In this document: piece after piece, positions 41,947-51,176 of the stretch
Numbering within the stretch: position 1 is the stretch's first letter
Layout of the letters: every line of letters begins with the position of its first letter
Assembly: GCA_964535575.1 (NCBI GenBank)
Contig: CAZHTC010000003.1
Span: forward strand, 283,538 to 347,537
Length of the DNA: 64,000 bases
Direction of reading: 5' to 3'
Origin: JAGPCK01 sp964535575
GTDB taxonomy: Bacteria; Bacteroidota; Bacteroidia; UKL13-3
Made by a program: the position numbers and the translations under genes
Notes under the pieces: generated by a model
What the model saw: only the letters and a program-made list of their open reading frames with translations
Databases searched by the model: none
Told to the model about the DNA's origin: nothing

Positions 41947-44004
41947 ATGATTGTACCCGAATTAATAAGTCCTGATAGTATAGTAGTAGTAGGTGCATCC
42001 CACGATACCTCCAAGCCCGGAGGAAAAGTGCTTAAGAATATTATCGAACATCATTACGATGGGAAGTTATATGCTGTAAATCCGAAACCATTTGTAATGC
42101 AGGGGGTGGCTTGTTATGAATCTTGTGCAGTGTTGCCACAGGTTAATCTTGCTGTCATTGCCATTGCAGCACCTTTGGTTGAAGATTGTATTCGTGAACT
42201 TGCTTTGCAAAAAGGCTGCAGGGCGTTCATAATTTTTTCATCCGGATTTGGTGAAATTGGTGAAGAAGGTAGGGCATTAGAGCAACGTTGCACATCCATT
42301 GTAGAATCGGTGGGAGGGACTTTAATTGGGCCAAATTGTATAGGAGTGCTTACGCCACGATACAAAGGGGTATTTGCTGGACCCATTCCCAATTTTGACC
42401 CTAAAGGGTGTGATTGTGTTTCTGCATCTGGAGCAACTATGGTTTTTTTGTTGGAAGAGGCGATTCCCCGAGGGTTAACATTCTCCAGTATCTTTTCGGT
42501 AGGTAATAGCGCTCAGATTGGGGTGGAAGAAATACTGGAATACTGGGATACCACGTTTGATTCATCAACCAGTTCACGCATCAAATTATTGTATATGGAG
42601 GAAATAAACAATCCTCTTAAGTTTTATAAACATGCCCGCTCACTTGTTGAAAAGGGGTGCCGAATTGCAGCTATTAAAGCCGGCTCAACGGAAGCTGGTT
42701 CAAGAGCGGTTTCATCCCACACTGGTTCGTTGGCAGGTTCTAATACTGCCGTTAATGCCCTTTTCCGGAAAGCCGGAATTTTGCGTTGCCACAGTCGGGT
42801 GGAGTTAGTTTATGCGGCAGCTGTTTTTGCGCATAAACAATTGCACGGAAATCGCATTGCAGTAATTACCCATGCCGGAGGGCCTGGGGTTATGCTTACT
42901 GATATTCTAACCAGGGGAGGTATGCAGGTGCCGCATCTGGAAGGGGCAAAGGCTGACGAATTAAAAGCCAAATTATTTCCGGGTTCATCGGTTGCCAATC
43001 CAATAGATTTTTTGGCAACAGGCACGGCTGAACAATTAGGGACAATTCTGGATTATGTAGATAATGAATTTGATGAAATTGATGGCTCGGTAGTAGTATT
43101 TGGTACTACCGGTATGTGGAGTGTAAACAACGTATATGAGGTGCTGCATCAAAAAATGAAAACGTGTAAAAAGCCCATTTTCCCAATTCTGCCATCGGTA
43201 ATTCTGGCTGCCGAGGAGGTAAGTAATTTTCAGGCGTTCGGGCGCATTAATTTTACCGATGAAGTTAGTTTTGGGTATGTGCTTGCGCGAGCTCAGCGTA
43301 TTGGAAAACTGTTTGCCGATCCCGTTTTGCCTGAGGTAAATGAACCATTAATACGGGATGTAATAAATAAGGCTGAAAACGGATATTTATTACCCGAAGA
43401 GGTGGAACGTTTGTTAAATTCAGTACATATTCCGCAAGCAAAACAATTTACTGTTTCTTCAAAAGCAGAAGTTTTGACTGTTGTTTCAAAAATAGGTTTT
43501 CCGTTAGTGATGAAAGTAATAGGGCCGGTACATAAAACAGAAGTGGGTGGTGTGCGTTTGGGAATTCCCGATTTGCAGCATGCCGAACTTATGTTTACTG
43601 AACTCATGCTTATTGAAGGGGCTTTAGGCGTGGTGATACAGGAACAACTGAACGGACATGAGATTTTCATGGGTGCAAAAAGGGAAGATAAATTCGGACA
43701 TATTATTTTATGCGGGTTAGGCGGCATTTTCGTAGAAGTTTTTAAAGATGTATCCGCGGGTCTGGCACCTGTTGGAACAGAGGAGTCACTTTCCATGATC
43801 CGCTACCTGCAGTCATATCCGATTATAAAGGGCATAAGAGGTAAGGAGGGAGTAAACGAACAGTTATTATCCGAAATAATAGTTAAACTTTCGGCTTTAT
43901 TGAAGGTTGCCCCTGAAATAGCCGAAATGGATATTAATCCGTTGCTGGGAACTTTGGAACGTGTAACCGCAGTAGATGCCAGAATCTTAATCCAAAAGGA
44001 TTAA
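41947..44004 (+). CDS. ADP-forming acyl-CoA synthetase / acetate-CoA ligase (fused alpha-beta)
   Basis: 685 residues. An N-terminal CoA-binding domain (SIVVVGASHDTSKPGGKVLKN) is followed by the catalytic ligase domains with phosphorylated His258 in SSHTGSLAGSN. The C-terminal ATP-grasp domain starts near residue 465 (FPLVMKVIGPVHKTEVGGV). It couples CoA-ester cleavage to ADP phosphorylation. The fusion of alpha and beta parts is complete. Substrate range is not visible. It converges on rsmE with a 4-bp overlap. Confidence 0.88.
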   Translation: MIVPELISPDSIVVVGASHDTSKPGGKVLKNIIEHHYDGKLYAVNPKPFVMQGVACYESCAVLPQVNLAVIAIAAPLVEDCIRELALQKGCRAFIIFSSGFGEIGEEGRALEQRCTSIVESVGGTLIGPNCIGVLTPRYKGVFAGPIPNFDPKGCDCVSASGATMVFLLEEAIPRGLTFSSIFSVGNSAQIGVEEILEYWDTTFDSSTSSRIKLLYMEEINNPLKFYKHARSLVEKGCRIAAIKAGSTEAGSRAVSSHTGSLAGSNTAVNALFRKAGILRCHSRVELVYAAAVFAHKQLHGNRIAVITHAGGPGVMLTDILTRGGMQVPHLEGAKADELKAKLFPGSSVANPIDFLATGTAEQLGTILDYVDNEFDEIDGSVVVFGTTGMWSVNNVYEVLHQKMKTCKKPIFPILPSVILAAEEVSNFQAFGRINFTDEVSFGYVLARAQRIGKLFADPVLPEVNEPLIRDVINKAENGYLLPEEVERLLNSVHIPQAKQFTVSSKAEVLTVVSKIGFPLVMKVIGPVHKTEVGGVRLGIPDLQHAELMFTELMLIEGALGVVIQEQLNGHEIFMGAKREDKFGHIILCGLGGIFVEVFKDVSAGLAPVGTEESLSMIRYLQSYPIIKGIRGKEGVNEQLLSEIIVKLSALLKVAPEIAEMDINPLLGTLERVTAVDARILIQKD

Positions 44005-44705
44005 CCAATTACTTTTACCGTGGCGCATGCAAAGAGTGCAGCCGTCTCCGTCCTCAGTATATTTTCTCCAAGAGTAACAGGAGTAAATCCGGATTTTTTA
44101 GCGAGTTCCACTTCTTCAGCGGTAAAATCACCTTCGGGGCCAATAAGAACGAGTAAGTGTTTATGTACCGAGGTGTTTAAGTGTTTGGTCAAGGATTGCT
44201 TCTCATTGGTTTCGCACCAGGCTATCAGCTTAAGGGAATCTTTGCCTGAAGATTCAATCAGTTTTTTCAGCGGAATGATATCGTGTATTTTAGGAAGCCA
44301 CCATTGTTTGCTTTGTTTCATGGCACTGATGGCTACTTTTTCGCAACGTTCTTTATTTATTTTGTTTCGCTCGCTACGCTCACATTCAATAAACGTAATT
44401 TCTTCAATACCCATTTCGGTTGCTTTTTCAATAAACCATTCCATACGATCGAAGTTTTTAGTAGGTGCAATGGCTATATGTAAAAAAGTTTCCCTGGGCT
44501 TATGTGTTAACCGCTGTTTTACCTGCAATACACATTTTTTTACATGGTCATCAGCAATAGAGGCAATCGCTTGGGTGCCTTTTCCATCGGCTAAAGTTAC
44601 TTCATCACCCTTCTTTAATCGCAGCACCCGAATGCAATGTTTGCTTTCTTCTTCACTTAAATCAATGTGGTCAACGGTTAAGTCGGGTTGATAAAATACA
44701 TGCAT
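44001..44705 (-). CDS. rsmE: 16S rRNA (uracil1498-N3)-methyltransferase
   Basis: 234 residues. An N-terminal PUA-like domain (MHVFYQPDLTV) is followed by a SPOUT knot with LIGPEGDFTAEEVELAKKSGF and LGENILRTETAALFACAT, which are RsmE signatures. It methylates U1498 in 16S rRNA near the decoding site. The 3' end overlaps the acyl-CoA synthetase by 4 bp. The strong terminator upstream (44713-44738) separates it from pckA, yet only a few bases lie between that hairpin and its ATG. Confidence 0.95.
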   Translation of the reverse strand: MHVFYQPDLTVDHIDLSEEESKHCIRVLRLKKGDEVTLADGKGTQAIASIADDHVKKCVLQVKQRLTHKPRETFLHIAIAPTKNFDRMEWFIEKATEMGIEEITFIECERSERNKINKERCEKVAISAMKQSKQWWLPKIHDIIPLKKLIESSGKDSLKLIAWCETNEKQSLTKHLNTSVHKHLLVLIGPEGDFTAEEVELAKKSGFTPVTLGENILRTETAALFACATVKVIG

Positions 44706-44712
44706 AAAAAAA

Positions 44713-44738
44713 TAAGGACGTTGTTTTCAACGTCCTTA
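44713..44738 (-). terminator. Rho-independent terminator of pckA
   Basis: TAAGGACGTTG (44713-44723) is perfectly complementary to CAACGTCCTTA (44728-44738), 4-nt loop, followed on the minus strand by seven T. It is 25 nt after the pckA stop and 8 nt before the rsmE ATG. Confidence 0.9.
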
Positions 44739-44763
44739 CAAATATAACAAAGAGTGTGGTTGC

Positions 44764-46362
44764 TTATGCGTTTTGTGAAGCTTTAGGTGCTGCTCCCAAA
44801 ATTTCAGCATCTACTCCATCGGCATACTGAGCAAAGTTTTTATTAAACAGTTCGGCCAAATGATTTGCTTTTGCATCATACGCAGCCTTATCACTCCAGG
44901 TGTTCCGCGGATTCAGAATTTCTGAAGGAGCATTAGGGCAGGTCTTAGGCATTTGAATGCCAAATACCGGATGAGCTTCGTACGCTACATGGTTTAATTC
45001 GCCTCTTAACGCTGCGGTAATCATGGCGCGGGTGTACGAAAGTTTCATTCGCGAACCTGTTCCGTATGATCCGCCTGTCCAGCCGGTATTTACCAGCCAT
45101 ACATTGATTTCTGGGTGGTTTTTTAATTTTTGACCCAACATTTTGGCGTATTTACCGGGGTGCAATGGCAAAAATGCTTTACCAAAACAAGCAGAGAAAG
45201 TAGCCTGTGGTTCGGTAACTCCGGCTTCAGTACCTGCAACTTTAGCTGTATATCCACTGATGAAGTGGTACATGGCCTGCTGCGGATTTAATTTGGATAT
45301 TGGAGGTAATACACCAAAAGCATCAGCCGTGAGGAAAAAGATATTTTCAGGCGTTTTACCTATAGAAGGTACTGCGATATTATCAATTAAATAAATGGGA
45401 TAAGCGGCCCGGGTATTTTCAGTTACACTGATATTGGTATAATCAACGGTAGTGGTTCCCCCGTGAAAACGGGTATTCTCCAACAAAGAACCAAATTTGA
45501 TAGCGTCAAAAATCTGTGGTTCTTTTTCTTTGGTAAGGTCAACACATTTGGCGTAGCAACCTCCTTCAAAATTGAATACGCTGTTGTCGGCCCATCCGTG
45601 CTCATCATCTCCGATTAATTTACGATGGGGGTCGGCTGATAAAGTAGTTTTACCTGTTCCGGATAATCCAAAGAAAATAGCGGTATCGCCTTTTTCGCCA
45701 ATATTGGCAGAACAGTGCATAGAGAGTACACCTTTTTCTTCAGGCAAAATATAGTTGAGCACCGTAAAGATTCCTTTTTTCATTTCTCCGGTGTATCCAC
45801 TTCCGCCAATTAAAATAATTTTACGGCTGAAGTCAATGATGGAGAAATTATGCTGACGGGTTCCGTCTTCGGCAGGTACAGCTTTAAAACTCGGTGCATT
45901 TATGATTAACCACTCGGGTGTAAATTTTTTTGCCTCTTCTTCGTCAGGCCTTAAAAACAGGTTGTGGCAAAACAAATTATTAAAAGCAGTTTCGGTAAAT
46001 ACGCGAATGTTTAATTTGTAAGCAGGATCGGCACAGGCATAGGCATCACGTGCAAAAATTTCTTTGCCTCCAAGGTGATCAATTACTTTGTTAAGCAATT
46101 TCTCAAATTTGTCCGGATCAAATTTTTGATTTACATCGCCCCACCATACCGTGTTTTCGGTTTTGCTGTCAACTACCGAAAATTTATCTTTCGGTGAACG
46201 ACCGGTGAATTCGCCCGTGTCGGCCATTAAGGCTCCGGTATCGGTTAAAACCCCTTCGCCACGTTTAATAGATGCCGCAACTAATTCAGCAGGCTTCAGG
46301 TTCATATGAACCGTACCAGCCTTGCTCATAATTTTCTCAATTACAGATTGTGTAGTACTCAT
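44764..46362 (-). CDS. pckA: Phosphoenolpyruvate carboxykinase (ATP)
   Basis: 532 residues, standard for the ATP-type enzyme. Key elements: TGRSPKDKF (substrate), HCSANIGEKGDTAIFFGL, P-loop GLSGTGKTTLSADPHR (near 231), DDEHGW (Mg2+), and GYTAKVAGTE. It converts oxaloacetate to PEP at the start of gluconeogenesis. It has its own terminator. The 224-bp region upstream holds a perfect palindrome (46452-46468) that might be an operator. Confidence 0.97.
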   Translation of the reverse strand: MSTTQSVIEKIMSKAGTVHMNLKPAELVAASIKRGEGVLTDTGALMADTGEFTGRSPKDKFSVVDSKTENTVWWGDVNQKFDPDKFEKLLNKVIDHLGGKEIFARDAYACADPAYKLNIRVFTETAFNNLFCHNLFLRPDEEEAKKFTPEWLIINAPSFKAVPAEDGTRQHNFSIIDFSRKIILIGGSGYTGEMKKGIFTVLNYILPEEKGVLSMHCSANIGEKGDTAIFFGLSGTGKTTLSADPHRKLIGDDEHGWADNSVFNFEGGCYAKCVDLTKEKEPQIFDAIKFGSLLENTRFHGGTTTVDYTNISVTENTRAAYPIYLIDNIAVPSIGKTPENIFFLTADAFGVLPPISKLNPQQAMYHFISGYTAKVAGTEAGVTEPQATFSACFGKAFLPLHPGKYAKMLGQKLKNHPEINVWLVNTGWTGGSYGTGSRMKLSYTRAMITAALRGELNHVAYEAHPVFGIQMPKTCPNAPSEILNPRNTWSDKAAYDAKANHLAELFNKNFAQYADGVDAEILGAAPKASQNA

Positions 46363-46451
46363 TTCTTTTTATAGATGAAAGCAACGAAAATAGCTATTCC
46401 GATTCTATTGTAAGAATGATTTAACTCAGCTTTGAAGGAGTAATTTGTAAG

Positions 46452-46468
46452 TTTCTGTTAAACAGAAA
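46452..46468. promoter_or_regulatory. Perfect palindrome upstream of pckA
   Basis: TTTCTGTT, one central A, AACAGAAA. The two 8-bp arms are exact complements. It lies 90 bp upstream of the pckA ATG in a 224-bp stretch without a gene. It looks like a dimer-binding operator. The rest of that stretch is AT-rich and I see nothing else in it. Confidence 0.45.
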
Positions 46469-46586
46469 TTTAAATCTTCAACAAATTGCTTTAATCCATT
46501 GAAAATTAAGAGGCTATCTTATTGAAATTATTTTTTATTAAAATTTGTTTCATCCCATTTAGTTGGGAATGGGGTAACCATTAAGA

Positions 46587-46928
46587 TTATCCTCCGGCCT
46601 TTTTAACTTTAAATCCTTGCTCATTTAGGTAAGCAAGTATTTTGTCCCGGTGATCACCTTGTAACAGAATTTCTCCATCTTTTACCGAGCCGCCCACACC
46701 ACATTTTTGTTTTAATATTTTGCCTAATTGCTGTAAGTCGGTCTCATTTCCAATAAATCCCGAAACACGGGAAACCATTTTTCCGCCCCCCAACCTTTCA
46801 AGGTAAATCTTCAAATTTTGTTTTTGCGGAGCCAGGCTTTCTGTTTCCTCCACTACATCGTCTTTGTATTCAAAGCTATTATCTGTTGAATACACAATTC
46901 CATCTCCATGTTTACGCTTATGATTCAT
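46587..46928 (-). CDS. SUI1/YciH-like translation initiation factor
   Basis: 113 residues. The C-terminal SUI1 domain is intact: IYLERLGGGKMVSRVSGF, then a helix (DLQQLGKILKQKCGVGG), SVKDGEILLQGDH and a closing segment. Bacterial YciH homologues bind the ribosome and may influence start-codon fidelity. The N-terminal ~35 residues are charged and not conserved. It is alone on its strand. A near-consensus CATTTTTG box lies 8 nt before the ATG. Confidence 0.92.
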   Translation of the reverse strand: MNHKRKHGDGIVYSTDNSFEYKDDVVEETESLAPQKQNLKIYLERLGGGKMVSRVSGFIGNETDLQQLGKILKQKCGVGGSVKDGEILLQGDHRDKILAYLNEQGFKVKKAGG

Positions 46929-47008
46929 TCGTCCTGCAAAAATGGGTATTTAACTGGCAATTTGCAAGTTTGAGGGGAGTGACCTCGATTTTTCCCATTC
47001 ATTTGAGG

Positions 47009-47016
47009 TAGATTTG
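47009..47016 (+). promoter_or_regulatory. -7 promoter box (TAGATTTG)
   Basis: Perfect TAnnTTTG, 6 nt before the ATG at 47023 of the T9SS beta-helix gene. It overlaps the alternative TTG start at 47014, which argues for the ATG. Confidence 0.5.
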
Positions 47017-47022
47017 AGAAGT

Positions 47023-50000
47023 ATGCAATACAAACAGTACTTACCCTTATTGATCTTATTGTTTTCATTTCAGGTATCGGCTCAAAATATTTATTACGTG
47101 CGGAGTGACGGGAATGATGGAAATACCGGAAACAGCAATACCCCGGCAGGTGCCAAAGCCACTTTGTCGGCAGCAGTTAGTGTTGCCTCGGCAGGAGATA
47201 TCATTCAAATTGGTCCCGGAAGTTTTTCGGGCACCGGATTTACTTCTATTAATTTGGGTTCTAAGTATCTAAAAATTATTGGTTCCGGTAACGGAAGTAA
47301 TCCAGCCACATCAACGGTTATTTCAGGGGCAGGATCGGGGAACACTTTTCTGACAATGGCTAAAGGGGCTTCTTCTACCAACAGAATGGAGGTTTGGAAC
47401 CTCTACCTATCGGGGTTCTCCTATTTTTTTGATCAGGTTGACAGCAATTCTTTTTTTTATAATCTTTCAATTGTCGGAGACTCGGGCTACCTACAGCAAG
47501 TTTGGAGAAATGCTGATCAGGCTTCGGGAATTGATATTGAGAAATGCACTGTAAGTAAAGTGTGGAGTTGGACCACCAAATATGTCTCTGGTGAAAGTGG
47601 TCATGTTTTTAGATCAGACAACAATAAAAATCTGTATAATGTAAATTTCAGGGGGTGTAATTTTACAGACAACCTCATTGTAGTTTACATAGCACAGGGC
47701 AGTTCACCTTCGTCAAAGATCAATGCCAACAATATCACTTTTACTAATTGTGCATTTGTTAACGGGTTAAAAGGAATATATGCCGAGCGAATAGATAACC
47801 TTACGGTTGAAAACTGTACTTTCAATTCTGTTGGGCAAGGAACTTACTCTCATCCTGCGGCCATAGATTTTAACCTGAAGTGGAATACATACAGTGGGTC
47901 TATACAAATCAACTATTGCAATTTTAGCGGATGCGCCATTCCTAATTCGGGTTCGGATGTAAATGGGGCGGCAATATTATTCAAATCGCGGGATTTCGGG
48001 AGTTATGCATCAACACCTGCTTCTTTTACGGGAACATTGAGTATTAACGGTTGCATTTTTAAAAACAATAATGCCGGTATCCGGTTTGGCGAGTCAAATA
48101 ACGGAAGTGGTACAGGTTCGGGAGAAAATGCTTCTTACGGAAGTGGCACAATGGAAATCCGAAACTGTAATTTTCAATCTAACACAGGTGGGACTTATCA
48201 AACCTATAATCATTTTGCTATACGAAATGTAACCACCCGGAATATTAATGTGACAAACTGTTATTTTGGAGGCGCGGCTGCAGGCACCAATACGGCATTT
48301 TCCGGACCGGTTGATGTTTCTACTCCCAACAGCGGTGGAAGTAGTACCATATCCGGAACTTTAACAACCGGTGAATTTATCCGATTAAACAGTTCTAATT
48401 CCTATCAGGCAAATTATTCTTCTTTTGCCAGTGCACTTTCAGCTTCATCAGATGGAGATAAAATTATCATTCCTCCTTCAACCATTTCAGGAACCACATC
48501 TGTGGGAGCAAACCTTACATTTATTTCTCCCGGTGCAGGAAGTTTATACAGTGCTCATAAAACCACTTTTCAAAATTTAACAGTAACTGGTAGTAAAACG
48601 CTTACTCTTGAAAGTGACTTTGCAGTTAGTGGTAACCTATCGGTTACATCGGGAAACGGGCTAACTCTTGGCAAATATTTTACACTTGAACTTGCAGGCG
48701 GAATAACTACGGGAGGAACATTTACCGCTGGTGTCGTTTCTTCAGTCCCGAAATCAGAATTGCTACTTAGTGGAACGGGAAATATTACTATCCCAACCTT
48801 TGTTAATGGGTTGGCTGTTCTTAGTGTAACCCGCACCGTTTCCGATATTATATCGCTTGGGGCTAACTTATCTATTACCAACGTAAATTCTTCGAATGCA
48901 TCAATTAACCTCAATGGATTTAAGTTAACTGTGAATGGTGTTACATTGGTCAATACATCAACCATTGATGGCAGTACTACCGGCTCGGAACTCGAAATTG
49001 CAGGTACCAGTCGTACTTTTCAACTGAACGGGGGCACCTTTGCCAACCTGAATATTAACCGGAATCAGGGAACTCAGCTAAACGGAGATGTTACGGTAAC
49101 CAACACACTTATTCTTTCAAATGGTAGTTTGTTTTTGGGCAGTTTCAATTGCACGCTTGAGTCATCGACTACCATTAATGGAACTCCATCGGCATCCAAA
49201 ATGATTATTGTTACGGGTACAGGACAATTAAGGAAAAAATTTACCACTACTGGTTCTTTCACATTTCCTATTGGGGATGATATAGGCACTTTTGAGTTCT
49301 CTCCAATTACGTTAAATTTTACTTCTGGAACTTTTGGTTCGGGAGCATTGGCCGGAGTAAATCTGAGTGATGTTAAGCACCCTTCAAATACCTCTACTAC
49401 CGACTTTCTCTCTCGTTACTGGACCGTAACACAAAGCAATATCAGTAGCTTTTCATGTGCGGTTTCATCTACATATCTTGATGCTGATATCAACGGTACT
49501 GAGACCAATCTTGTTGGAGGTAAATTTTCTTCCGGGAACTGGACTAACCTTGGAAGTGTTACTGCTGCATCTAATCTCATTACAGGTACTGTTACCGGCT
49601 TTTCTGATTTTACGGCAGGAGAGTCCTCAGCACTTCCTGTAACCTGGTTAAATGTTTCAGCAAGGCGTTTACCTGATGGCAGCGTTGATATAAATTGGGT
49701 TACTTCAAGTGAACTAAATAACCACTATTTTGAAATTCAACGTTCAGAAAACGGAACTGATTTTACAACTATTGGAAATGTAAATGCAAAAGGAACCACC
49801 AATTCGGTTTCAACTTATTTGTTTACTGATAACCCGCTTGACACCCGCTTGCCGATTTTATTCTACAGAATTAAGCAGGTAGATTACAATGGCGACTTTG
49901 ATTACTCTTCTATTGTTTCTGTTCAACAGCAAGGAAATGAGAAAATGAATCAGGATGTTGTTTATCCTAATCCTTTCTCAGGTGATATTACGCTACACAT

Positions 50001-50187
50001 GCGTTCAGATGTAACTTTACAGTCACTTGCCCTTATTGACATGAAAGGGAATGAATGGCCTGCCATCGTAAACTCTGAAAGTGATAATAAATTTCAGTTA
50101 TCGGGATTGGATCATTTGCCGTCCGGTGTTTATTTGTTGCGTTTAATAACAAGTGACGGGTTGAAGCAAGTAAAGTTAGTGAAATAA
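47023..50187 (+). CDS. T9SS-secreted parallel beta-helix protein
   Basis: 1,054 residues. Signal peptide MQYKQYLPLLILLFSFQVSAQ. From ~25 to ~480 the sequence is Asn/Gly/Ser-rich with repeated short strands and Asn-Cys motifs (INYCNFSGC, EIRNCNFQSN, NVTNCYFGG), typical of right-handed parallel beta-helices of pectate-lyase type. The middle is repetitive strand-rich sequence. The last ~80 residues are a T9SS type A sorting domain (VVYPNPFSGDITL ... SGVYLLRLI). No polysaccharide-lyase catalytic residues stand out. Probably surface-exposed; adhesin or carbohydrate-binding is inference. Confidence 0.88.
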   Translation: MQYKQYLPLLILLFSFQVSAQNIYYVRSDGNDGNTGNSNTPAGAKATLSAAVSVASAGDIIQIGPGSFSGTGFTSINLGSKYLKIIGSGNGSNPATSTVISGAGSGNTFLTMAKGASSTNRMEVWNLYLSGFSYFFDQVDSNSFFYNLSIVGDSGYLQQVWRNADQASGIDIEKCTVSKVWSWTTKYVSGESGHVFRSDNNKNLYNVNFRGCNFTDNLIVVYIAQGSSPSSKINANNITFTNCAFVNGLKGIYAERIDNLTVENCTFNSVGQGTYSHPAAIDFNLKWNTYSGSIQINYCNFSGCAIPNSGSDVNGAAILFKSRDFGSYASTPASFTGTLSINGCIFKNNNAGIRFGESNNGSGTGSGENASYGSGTMEIRNCNFQSNTGGTYQTYNHFAIRNVTTRNINVTNCYFGGAAAGTNTAFSGPVDVSTPNSGGSSTISGTLTTGEFIRLNSSNSYQANYSSFASALSASSDGDKIIIPPSTISGTTSVGANLTFISPGAGSLYSAHKTTFQNLTVTGSKTLTLESDFAVSGNLSVTSGNGLTLGKYFTLELAGGITTGGTFTAGVVSSVPKSELLLSGTGNITIPTFVNGLAVLSVTRTVSDIISLGANLSITNVNSSNASINLNGFKLTVNGVTLVNTSTIDGSTTGSELEIAGTSRTFQLNGGTFANLNINRNQGTQLNGDVTVTNTLILSNGSLFLGSFNCTLESSTTINGTPSASKMIIVTGTGQLRKKFTTTGSFTFPIGDDIGTFEFSPITLNFTSGTFGSGALAGVNLSDVKHPSNTSTTDFLSRYWTVTQSNISSFSCAVSSTYLDADINGTETNLVGGKFSSGNWTNLGSVTAASNLITGTVTGFSDFTAGESSALPVTWLNVSARRLPDGSVDINWVTSSELNNHYFEIQRSENGTDFTTIGNVNAKGTTNSVSTYLFTDNPLDTRLPILFYRIKQVDYNGDFDYSSIVSVQQQGNEKMNQDVVYPNPFSGDITLHMRSDVTLQSLALIDMKGNEWPAIVNSESDNKFQLSGLDHLPSGVYLLRLITSDGLKQVKLVK

Positions 50188-50188
50188 T

Positions 50189-51061
50189 TTACGGAATTAA
50201 TACCTGTAGGGAGGAAGGGATAACCTTAATAAGTATCTCTTTTCCCATTTCAAAGGGTTCGCCATCTATATTTACCATAGCTGCATTTTCGCGTACCAAA
50301 CGTATCTGTTTACCTTTTATGATCTCCACGTCTTTAGATCGATTAAAGCGCTGGGTAAACATTTCAAATGCTAATCGGGGCATGGTGGTAACTTTTACAT
50401 TTTTTAAAATCGCAATGTCGAGTAAACCGTCCTGCATATCGGCTCCGGGAGCAATAAATGCGTTGTTGCCATATTGGTCACCATTAGAAAATGTAATTAA
50501 AAAGGCCTTTTTACTAAGTGTTTCCCCATCAACTTCAAGTATATAATTTTTTAGTTTGTATTGACTAAATTCCCTGATAGTTATTTTAGCATATGCCCAG
50601 AATCCTCTTTTCGATGTTGCAAATTTTGAAGCTACATGGGCATCAAACCCCACTCCTGCCACATTCACAAAAAATTCTTCATTAATAGAAGCTGAATCAA
50701 TAATCTTAACTTTATAATTATTTAACACATCAATGGCCTTTTTTGCATCTAATGGGATACGCAAATATCTCGCAAAGCCATTTCCTGAGCCCTGTGGAAT
50801 AACCCCAAGAACACTTGTAGTATTCACTATGTTTTTGGCGATTTGATTGATGGTTCCGTCACCACCTACAGCCACAATTATGTTTGCTTTTTTCTCTACA
50901 GCTTCCTTGCTTAAGCGTTGAGTATCTTCAGCCTTTTGCGTGAAAAGAATTTCAGCATCATACCGCGAATGGTCTAATTGGGTTTCAATAATTCCCGGTA
51001 TATTTTTTTTATTAATCCCCCCAGAGATTGGATTGATAATGAACGTTATTTTTTTTCTCAC
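50189..51061 (-). CDS. Diacylglycerol/lipid kinase (YegS-like)
   Basis: 290 residues from a GTG start (MRKKITFIINPISGG). The nucleotide-binding GGDGTINQIAKNI and PQGSGNGFARYL, and the later VNVAGVGFDAHVA, match the DAGK/YegS/BmrU family. It should phosphorylate a lipid such as diacylglycerol or a sphingoid base. An ATG five codons upstream would overlap the TACTTTTG box (51066-51073); I therefore prefer GTG 51061, 4 nt after the box. Confidence 0.9.
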   Translation of the reverse strand: MRKKITFIINPISGGINKKNIPGIIETQLDHSRYDAEILFTQKAEDTQRLSKEAVEKKANIIVAVGGDGTINQIAKNIVNTTSVLGVIPQGSGNGFARYLRIPLDAKKAIDVLNNYKVKIIDSASINEEFFVNVAGVGFDAHVASKFATSKRGFWAYAKITIREFSQYKLKNYILEVDGETLSKKAFLITFSNGDQYGNNAFIAPGADMQDGLLDIAILKNVKVTTMPRLAFEMFTQRFNRSKDVEIIKGKQIRLVRENAAMVNIDGEPFEMGKEILIKVIPSSLQVLIP

Positions 51062-51065
51062 TTGG

Positions 51066-51073
51066 CAAAAGTA
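51066..51073 (-). promoter_or_regulatory. -7 promoter box (TACTTTTG) of the lipid kinase gene
   Basis: Perfect TAnnTTTG on the minus strand, 4 nt before GTG 51061. A TTG lies 23 nt upstream, at the long end of allowed spacing. Confidence 0.5.
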
Positions 51074-51152
51074 CATATTGTTGCTTAATTCCTAAGCAAC
51101 TCTGAGTATTTAGTACTAATGGATGGTAAAGGGGACTTTAGCCGAATAACCT

Positions 51153-51160
51153 TACTTTTG
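51153..51160 (+). promoter_or_regulatory. -7 promoter box (TACTTTTG) of THUMP methyltransferase
   Basis: Perfect TAnnTTTG on the plus strand, 16 nt before ATG 51177. An AAGGAAG sequence lies between the box and the ATG. Confidence 0.5.
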
Positions 51161-51176
51161 TGCGAAATAAGGAAGT

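Noticed and set aside
43293..43796. A 167-residue antisense frame within the acyl-CoA synthetase gene
   Set aside because: Low-complexity Ser/Thr/Pro-rich text is typical of an antisense shadow; the sense gene is secure.
44020..44691. A 223-residue antisense frame opposite rsmE
   Set aside because: rsmE has clear family motifs on the minus strand; the frame has no recognised motif or leader.
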